Positions 54,702 through 59,318 of a DNA stretch of 59,318 nucleotides are shown here, piece after piece (within the stretch, counting starts at the first letter, position 1; each line of letters begins with the position of its first letter). The stretch comes from Burkholderiaceae bacterium. GTDB taxonomy: Bacteria; Pseudomonadota; Gammaproteobacteria; Burkholderiales; Burkholderiaceae. The stretch spans positions 1 to 59,318 of the forward strand of contig CANFWB010000006.1 in the NCBI GenBank assembly GCA_947450605.1. Reading direction: 5' to 3'. A program made the position numbers and the translations under genes. The notes under the pieces are model-generated. The model searched no databases, was not told the origin of the DNA, and saw only the letters and a program-made list of their open reading frames with translations.

Positions 54702-54971
54702 TTACTTCTCTCTCAGCCTTTGTAGTACCGCTTTAAAAGAGGCCTCCGTAGCCTCTTGCTCCAGCGTAGCCACAGAATCTTTGCGACCGATCAATAAATC
54801 CATCAGGTCATTGTCTTCTAAGGCCAGCAACTGGGTTAACACTTTTCCATCTTCCGCATTTAATTGGGCTCCGTAGCGCTCAAAGAAGCGCTGCAGAATT
54901 AAATCATTCTCAAGCAAGCCCCTCCGGGCATCACTCTTTAGTCGATATAACTCGGCATTGCTAAGGGTCAT
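54702..54971 (-). CDS. sdhE: FAD assembly factor SdhE
   Basis: 89 residues. It promotes covalent attachment of FAD to SdhA. The motif [19 protein letters not shown] contains the conserved RGxxE. The helical bundle continues with [21 protein letters not shown]. Its ATG overlaps the sdhB stop by 4 bases, so it is coupled to the succinate dehydrogenase operon. Confidence 0.93.
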   Translation of the reverse strand: MTLSNAELYRLKSDARRGLLENDLILQRFFERYGAQLNAEDGKVLTQLLALEDNDLMDLLIGRKDSVATLEQEATEASFKAVLQRLREK

Positions 54972-55672
54972 ACCGCCCTACGGACCATCAATTCCTTAAT
55001 CTTTCCAATTGCCTTGGTCGGATTCAAATGCTTAGGACAAACATCTACGCAATTCATAATGGTGTGGCAACGGAATAAACGATATGGGTCTTCCAAGTTA
55101 TCCAAACGCTGCGCAGTCTCTTCATCACGGCTATCCGCAATAAAGCGATAAGCCTGGAGCAAGCCAGCCGGACCAACAAACTTGTCCGGATTCCACCAGA
55201 AAGATGGGCATGAGGTAGAGCATGAAGCACACAAGATGCACTCATACAAACCATTTAATTCTTCACGCTCTTCAGGACTCTGGAGGCGTTCTTTTTCTGG
55301 AGGTGGATTGTCATTCACCAAGTAAGGCTTGATAGACAAATATTGTTTAAAGAACAAAGTCATATCAACAATCAAATCACGCACGACTGGCAGGCCAGGT
55401 AGCGGGCGCAATGTAATTACTTTTGGCAGGGTCAACATATTGGTTAAACAAGCCAAGCCATTCTTACCGTTGATATTCATGGCATCTGAACCACACACGC
55501 CTTCGCGGCATGAGCGACGGTAGGAAATGGTTTCATCTTGCTTCTTTAGGGAAATCAAGGCATCCAACAACATACGCTCACCAGTCAATTCAAGCTCATA
55601 ACGCTCCATGCGTGGAGCTGCATCGACATCTGGATCGTAGCGGTAAATTTCAAATATACGAATATCACTCAT
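54968..55672 (-). CDS. sdhB: Succinate dehydrogenase iron-sulfur subunit
   Basis: 234 residues. Carries electrons from FADH2 on SdhA to ubiquinone. The N-terminal [2Fe-2S] ligands are in [23 protein letters not shown]. The C-terminal part carries [4Fe-4S] and [3Fe-4S] sites in [16 protein letters not shown] and [17 protein letters not shown]. The gene follows sdhA after 17 bases and overlaps sdhE. Confidence 0.98.
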   Translation of the reverse strand: MSDIRIFEIYRYDPDVDAAPRMERYELELTGERMLLDALISLKKQDETISYRRSCREGVCGSDAMNINGKNGLACLTNMLTLPKVITLRPLPGLPVVRDLIVDMTLFFKQYLSIKPYLVNDNPPPEKERLQSPEEREELNGLYECILCASCSTSCPSFWWNPDKFVGPAGLLQAYRFIADSRDEETAQRLDNLEDPYRLFRCHTIMNCVDVCPKHLNPTKAIGKIKELMVRRAV

Positions 55673-55689
55673 TTTCTATTTCTCTTCGC

Positions 55690-57468
55690 TTAGAAAGTAC
55701 GTTCTTTAGGAGGAAAGGACTCAACAGTCAATGGCTTTAATACCACTGGCTTGTAAGACAGCGCATTACCTTCGCTATACCAAAGGGTATGCTTCATCCA
55801 GTTGTCATCGTCGCGTTCTTGATGATCATCGTGCGAGTGTGCGCCACGACTCTCTTTGCGAGCAGCAGCAGAGATCATTGTGGCATTTGCAGTCTCAACT
55901 AAGTTAGCCACCTCCAAAGCCTCAATACGAGCCGTATTAAAGATCTGCGACTTGTCTTTTAACCACAAATGCTTCGCGCGCTCAGTTAATTTCGCCATTT
56001 GACGAACGCCTTCATCCATCAATTCTTGATTGCGGAATACACCAGCGTACTTCTGCATTGTTTTACGAATGTCATTTGCAACATCTTGCGCATATTCACC
56101 TGAAGTTGAATTATCCAGCGCTGCAATACGTGCCAATGTTTGCTCACCTGCATTTTCAGGCAAAGGCTTGAATTCGCGATTCTTGAGATCCATCGCAACG
56201 ATATGGTTGCCAGCTGCACGACCGAAGACCAGCAAGTCGAGCAAAGAGTTCGTGCCTAAACGATTTGCACCGTGAACGGATACGCAAGAACACTCACCGA
56301 TAGCGTAGAGACCATTCACAATCTCGTTGTGGATTCCATTTGCAGGCACGACAACTTGACCGTTAATATTCGTTGGAATACCACCCATCTGATAGTGAAT
56401 GGTTGGTACAACTGGAATAGGCTCTTTAGTGACGTCCACGTTTGCGAAGTTGATACCGATCTCATACACAGAAGGCAAACGCTTCATGATGGTCTCGGCG
56501 CCAATGTGAGTCAAATCGAGCACTACATAATCACCGTTAGGTCCGCAACCGCGGCCCTCTTTAATTTCTTGATCCATGCAACGCGATACGAAATCACGTG
56601 GCGCTAAATCTTTATAGGTTGGAGCATAGCGCTCCATAAAGCGCTCGCCGTCTTTATTGCGCAAGATGCCGCCTTCACCACGGCAACCCTCTGTCAGCAA
56701 TACACCCGCACCAGCTACGCCAGTTGGGTGGAATTGCCAGAACTCCATATCTTCCAATGGAATGCCTGCGCGGGCAGCAAGACCCATACCGTCACCAGTA
56801 TTGATAAATGCGTTTGTGGATGCATCCCAAATACGACCTGCGCCACCGGTAGCCATCATGACTACTTTAGTTTCCAGAATGTAAACCTCGCCAGTCTCCA
56901 TCTCGAGGGCTGTAACACCAACCACATCGCCGGCATCATCACGAATTAAATCTAAAGCGAGCCACTCAACAAAGAAATTGGTTTTCGCACGAACGTTACG
57001 CTGGTACAAAGTGTGCAGCATTGCGTGGCCAGTACGGTCGGCTGCAGCGCAAGCACGCTGAACTGGTTTCTCGCCATAGTTAGCAGTGTGACCGCCAAAT
57101 GGGCGCTGATAAATTGTGCCATCTGGATTACGGTCAAATGGCATACCAAAGTGCTCGAGCTCATAAACGACTTTAGGGGCTTCGCGGCACATAAACTCGA
57201 TCACATCTTGATCGCCCAACCAGTCGGAACCCTTGATGGTGTCGTAAAAGTGATAGTGCCAGTTGTCTTCACTCATGTTGCCGAGGGAAGCACCAATACC
57301 ACCTTGCGCAGCAACAGTATGTGAGCGTGTTGGGAAAACCTTAGTTAATACCGCAACATTCAGGCCAGCTTCGGCTAATTGCAAAGAAGCACGCATACCC
57401 GAACCACCTGCACCAATAATTACTGCGTCGAAACGACGGCGTGGCAATGCTTTTTTAATCGCGGTCAT
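55690..57468 (-). CDS. sdhA: Succinate dehydrogenase flavoprotein subunit
   Basis: 592 residues from the ATG at 57468; the frame is open to 57510, but that would overlap sdhD. Binds FAD at VIIGAGGSGMRASLQLAEAGL, with the FAD-linked His in FPTRSHTVAAQGGIGASLG. Substrate region: WQFHPTGVAGAGVLLTEG, RYAPTYKDLAPRDFVSR, HYQMGGIPTN and GANRLGTNSLLDLLVFG. It oxidises succinate to fumarate. The gap to sdhD is 4 bases. Confidence 0.97.
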   Translation of the reverse strand: MTAIKKALPRRRFDAVIIGAGGSGMRASLQLAEAGLNVAVLTKVFPTRSHTVAAQGGIGASLGNMSEDNWHYHFYDTIKGSDWLGDQDVIEFMCREAPKVVYELEHFGMPFDRNPDGTIYQRPFGGHTANYGEKPVQRACAAADRTGHAMLHTLYQRNVRAKTNFFVEWLALDLIRDDAGDVVGVTALEMETGEVYILETKVVMMATGGAGRIWDASTNAFINTGDGMGLAARAGIPLEDMEFWQFHPTGVAGAGVLLTEGCRGEGGILRNKDGERFMERYAPTYKDLAPRDFVSRCMDQEIKEGRGCGPNGDYVVLDLTHIGAETIMKRLPSVYEIGINFANVDVTKEPIPVVPTIHYQMGGIPTNINGQVVVPANGIHNEIVNGLYAIGECSCVSVHGANRLGTNSLLDLLVFGRAAGNHIVAMDLKNREFKPLPENAGEQTLARIAALDNSTSGEYAQDVANDIRKTMQKYAGVFRNQELMDEGVRQMAKLTERAKHLWLKDKSQIFNTARIEALEVANLVETANATMISAAARKESRGAHSHDDHQERDDDNWMKHTLWYSEGNALSYKPVVLKPLTVESFPPKERTF

Positions 57469-57472
57469 TGAA

Positions 57473-57838
57473 TTACACTTTCCACAAAATTTGTACGGCA
57501 TAGGCCGCACAGGCTACGAGATACAAAACCGTTAACACCTGAAGTGTTAAACGAATGCTGACAGGCTTGATGTAGTCCATCCAGATATCACGGATACCAA
57601 TCCAAGCGTGATAGAACAAACTAATGAAGAACAAGAGTGTTAAGAGTTTCATGAACTGGTTGCTAAACAATGCAGCCCAGCCCTCATAAGTTGCACTACC
57701 AGTAATGCAGTAGTCAACTACTAAAACGACAGTGAACACCACCATGACAATGGCGGTTACTCGTTGAATAATCCACTCTTTCAGTCCGTAATGTGCGCCA
57801 ACAACTAAGCGCTTCGGTCCAATTTGATAAATAGGCAT
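57473..57838 (-). CDS. sdhD: Succinate dehydrogenase membrane anchor subunit
   Basis: 121 residues with three membrane helices and the family pattern GAHYGLKEWIIQRVTAIVMVVFTV. A histidine in FFISLFYHAWIGIRDIWMDYI is the usual heme b or quinone-site residue. It anchors SdhAB to the membrane with SdhC. The gap to sdhC is 24 bases. Confidence 0.93.
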   Translation of the reverse strand: MPIYQIGPKRLVVGAHYGLKEWIIQRVTAIVMVVFTVVLVVDYCITGSATYEGWAALFSNQFMKLLTLLFFISLFYHAWIGIRDIWMDYIKPVSIRLTLQVLTVLYLVACAAYAVQILWKV

Positions 57839-57862
57839 TAGATTTCCTTAATGAAGAAACGC

Positions 57863-58282
57863 TTAGTACAAGCCAAATAATTTGAGGCCAACAGCCGCTG
57901 TCAAAGCGAGACCCAAGAAAAATACAAAAATTGCTGAGCGGTTAGCGTCGACTTTTTCAACACCAATCTCCAAGTCGAGCAAAAGATAACGGATGCCTGC
58001 GCAGAAATGGTGCAAGAAGGACCAAATTAAACCGAGAAGAATGATTTTGACTAAGACATGACCTGTAATTGCCTGAAACTTTTCGTAGCTGATCTCGGAA
58101 GCCAGGCTTTGATCCAAGAGGTACAACAGGAAAGGCAACATCAGAAATAATGCCGCTCCGCTAATGCGGTGAAGAATCGAAACTTTCCCAGCCCAAGGGA
58201 GGCGGTACTTGATCAACTGAGCAAGACCAATATTTCGATACACCGGTCTATCTTTTTTTACGTTTTGCTGTGCATCAACCAT
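57863..58282 (-). CDS. sdhC: Succinate dehydrogenase cytochrome b556 subunit
   Basis: 139 residues from the ATG at 58282 (MVDAQQNVKK). The frame extends to a TTG at 58294, which is less likely. Three membrane helices are visible, with SILHRISGAALFLMLPFLLYLL and the heme-ligand region FLHHFCAGIRYLLLDLEIG. It is first gene of sdhCDAB-sdhE. The leader upstream (58295-58426) holds nested inverted repeats and follows the GntR gene. Confidence 0.94.
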   Translation of the reverse strand: MVDAQQNVKKDRPVYRNIGLAQLIKYRLPWAGKVSILHRISGAALFLMLPFLLYLLDQSLASEISYEKFQAITGHVLVKIILLGLIWSFLHHFCAGIRYLLLDLEIGVEKVDANRSAIFVFFLGLALTAAVGLKLFGLY

Positions 58283-58302
58283 GGGCAATCTCAATCTTTC
58301 GG

Positions 58303-58355
58303 TGGAGGTTCAGTGTGGCTTTGTTGTGTCGCAACATATTCTATTGGAAACCTCA
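58303..58355 (-). promoter_or_regulatory. Nested inverted repeats upstream of sdhC
   Basis: In the 132-base gap between gntR and sdhC an inner repeat TGTTG-N5-CAACA (58322-58336) sits inside an outer pair GAGGTT (58305-58310) and AACCTC (58349-58354). A TAGAAT box (minus strand) lies in between. This may be a leader structure or an operator around the sdhC promoter. The rest of the gap shows nothing I can name. Confidence 0.35.
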
Positions 58356-58426
58356 GGGGTGGTGGGGACTTTTTAGCGTTTAAAGGGGTTAAATAGTGGT
58401 TTTTACTGACTTTTTGAGTGTACTAC

Positions 58427-59164
58427 CTAGTTCAATTTGTTGTCGTAGTGCTGATCAGAAGTGTCATATCTAGCATGTCGAATTTCTACTGGTTTATTCC
58501 CGTAGGTGAAAGCCACCCGCTCAACTGACAGCAAAGCTGCGCCAATAGGAACCTGCAGATATTGCGAAAGACTGTCATTTGCGAGAACAGCTTTAATTTT
58601 TTCCTCGGCACGCACCATATGGGTAGCATATTCACCCTCATAAAAGGCATACATCGGGCCAGACCAGGCATTAAGGGCATTTAAGGTCAGCCCTTTAAAG
58701 CGGGCTTCCGGCAGCCAAATTTCCTCAAATACGATGGGTCTACCTGCCGAACTTTGAACTCGATCAATACGGATGATAGGGTCGCCTGCCTTTAATTTAA
58801 GCAAATGGGCGGTACGTTCATCTGAATTAACGTATTCACAGGCTAAAAACTGGTTTTTGAGGTGGAGCTTTTCACCCGAATCGCACTCAAGGCGCAAAAA
58901 ACGGTACTGCAAGCCCTCTTCTTGATGGGTGGCAACAAAAGTACCCTTGCCTTGACGTCTAACTAATAAGTTTTGGGCCGCCAGCTCATCAATCGCCTTG
59001 CGTACCGTTCCTTGGCTGACGGCATAACGTGCAGCAAGCTCCATTTCGCTGGGTATGGCATCCCCCGGCAACCACTCGGAAGCCTGCAAACTAGCCAGAA
59101 TCATGGCCTTGATTTGCTCATAGAGCGGGCTAAATGAGGCGATTGGTTCGGATATAAGTGACAA
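58427..59164 (-). CDS. GntR-family (HutC/UTRA) transcriptional regulator
   Basis: 245 residues with a TTG start at 59164, preceded by GGAG. The N-terminal winged helix (about 12-76) contains YEQIKAMILASLQASEWLPGDAIPSEMELAARYAVSQGTVRKAIDELAAQNLLVRRQGKGTFVA. The C-terminal UTRA ligand domain (about 90-235) has DPIIRIDRVQSSAGRPIVFEEIWLP and SVERVAFTYGNKPVEIRHARYD. The ligand is unknown. It lies upstream of sdhC and divergent from the likely mdh gene, so it probably controls TCA-cycle genes in response to a small acid. Confidence 0.9.
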   Translation of the reverse strand: MSLISEPIASFSPLYEQIKAMILASLQASEWLPGDAIPSEMELAARYAVSQGTVRKAIDELAAQNLLVRRQGKGTFVATHQEEGLQYRFLRLECDSGEKLHLKNQFLACEYVNSDERTAHLLKLKAGDPIIRIDRVQSSAGRPIVFEEIWLPEARFKGLTLNALNAWSGPMYAFYEGEYATHMVRAEEKIKAVLANDSLSQYLQVPIGAALLSVERVAFTYGNKPVEIRHARYDTSDQHYDNKLN

Positions 59165-59213
59165 ATTAGCTCCAGGACAGCTTCTATTGGATAAAATTCA
59201 GGCTTATCTCATA

Positions 59214-59225
59214 TCTTATATAAGA
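59214..59225. promoter_or_regulatory. 12-bp palindrome in the gntR-mdh region (candidate GntR operator)
   Basis: TCTTATATAAGA is a perfect palindrome, 49 bases upstream of the gntR start. It ends 3 bases before the -35 box of the plus-strand promoter. AT-centred palindromes with TA at the dyad are typical of HutC-type GntR operators. Binding is inferred. Confidence 0.55.
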
Positions 59226-59227
59226 CA

Positions 59228-59257
59228 TTGACAGTGTAAATGGAAAGTCCATACACT
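59228..59257 (+). promoter_or_regulatory. Sigma-70 promoter upstream of the last gene (probable mdh)
   Basis: -35 TTGACA (59228-59233, perfect) and -10 TACACT (59252-59257, four of six) with an 18-base spacer. The transcript would start near 59264, leaving a leader of about 48 bases. The spacer and -10 carry the repeats ATGGA-N3-TCCAT (59240-59252) and a further ATGGA at 59261-59265. Confidence 0.6.
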
Positions 59258-59311
59258 TGAATGGATAATAGAAAAGATTTCATTAATTAACCTCAACTGG
59301 AGTTATTAGTA

Positions 59312-59318
59312 ATGGCAA
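59312..59318 (+). CDS. mdh: Start of a truncated gene, probably malate dehydrogenase
   Basis: Only ATG GCA A is inside the window. A GGAG ribosome-binding site lies at 59299-59302, 9 bases before the ATG, and a good promoter is further upstream. In Burkholderiales mdh lies divergent from a GntR regulator next to the sdh operon and its protein starts with Met-Ala-Lys. The identity rests on position only. Confidence 0.5.

Noticed and set aside
1..59318. Mobile elements, CRISPR arrays, rRNA genes
   Set aside because: No transposase, integrase, direct-repeat array or rRNA sequence was seen. Genes are ordinary in order and spacing, and tRNA-adjacent DNA shows no integrase or repeated tRNA end.

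Overview
The window looks like a chromosomal segment of a betaproteobacterium of the Burkholderiaceae, most probably a Polynucleobacter-like freshwater organism. The reasons are the moderate G+C content, the tight packing (no gap above about 155 bases), and gene orders typical of Burkholderiales: gltA-sdhE-sdhBADC beside a GntR regulator and mdh; leuC-entericidin-leuD-leuB-asd-fimV-truA-trpF-trpB-trpA-accD-folC-SPOR-cvpA-purF-metZ; and hyi-glxR. The genus is inferred from gene content and style, not from a search. I see no insertion sequence, prophage, CRISPR array or rRNA.

Layout. Positions 1-280 hold tRNA-Glu and tRNA-Asp and a terminator. From 282 to 23450 there are housekeeping and accessory genes on both strands: an M48 protease lipoprotein, glyoxylate metabolism (hyi, glxR), a small potassium channel, an ankyrin protein, TatD, the holB-tmk-mltG set facing ygfZ, SelO next to MsrB, YciB-BolA-parvulin, glyoxalase I, an ABC-F protein, a queuosine-precursor transporter, glutaryl-CoA dehydrogenase, tRNA 2-selenouridine synthase and a thioesterase.

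From 23469 to 34733 lies a continuous minus-strand sulfur array. In transcription order it has an ArsR-family regulator, soxC, soxD, soxY, soxZ, soxA, soxX, soxB, an exported DsrE-like protein, an exported metallo-beta-lactamase-fold hydrolase, a small cytochrome c, three YeeE/YedE-type transporters and a DUF442 rhodanese-like protein. It encodes the complete periplasmic Sox thiosulfate-oxidising system including the sulfane dehydrogenase SoxCD. To it are joined membrane and sulfurtransfer genes known elsewhere from sulfide-detoxification (BigR-type) operons. Divergent from it at 34833-36598 are modB and modC, a molybdate importer core without modA, which may feed the molybdenum enzyme SoxC. 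Two palindromes flanking arsR are candidate operators.

From 36605 to 58282 every gene is on the minus strand: a methyltransferase, metZ, purF, cvpA, a SPOR protein, folC, accD, trpA, trpB, trpF, truA, fimV, asd, leuB, leuD, an entericidin-like lipoprotein, leuC, gltA, sdhE, sdhB, sdhA, sdhD and sdhC. A UTRA-domain GntR regulator (58427-59164) sits upstream of sdhC and divergent from a gene that starts at 59312, probably mdh. A 12-base palindrome next to a good promoter lies between them, so a local TCA-cycle regulator is likely.

The sulfur array is the most interesting part, in particular the exported DsrE/hydrolase/cytochrome trio after soxB, the possible thiol switch in ArsR and its candidate operators. 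Coordinates of genes follow the open reading frames. Starts were moved inward where an ATG or a family start argued for it.
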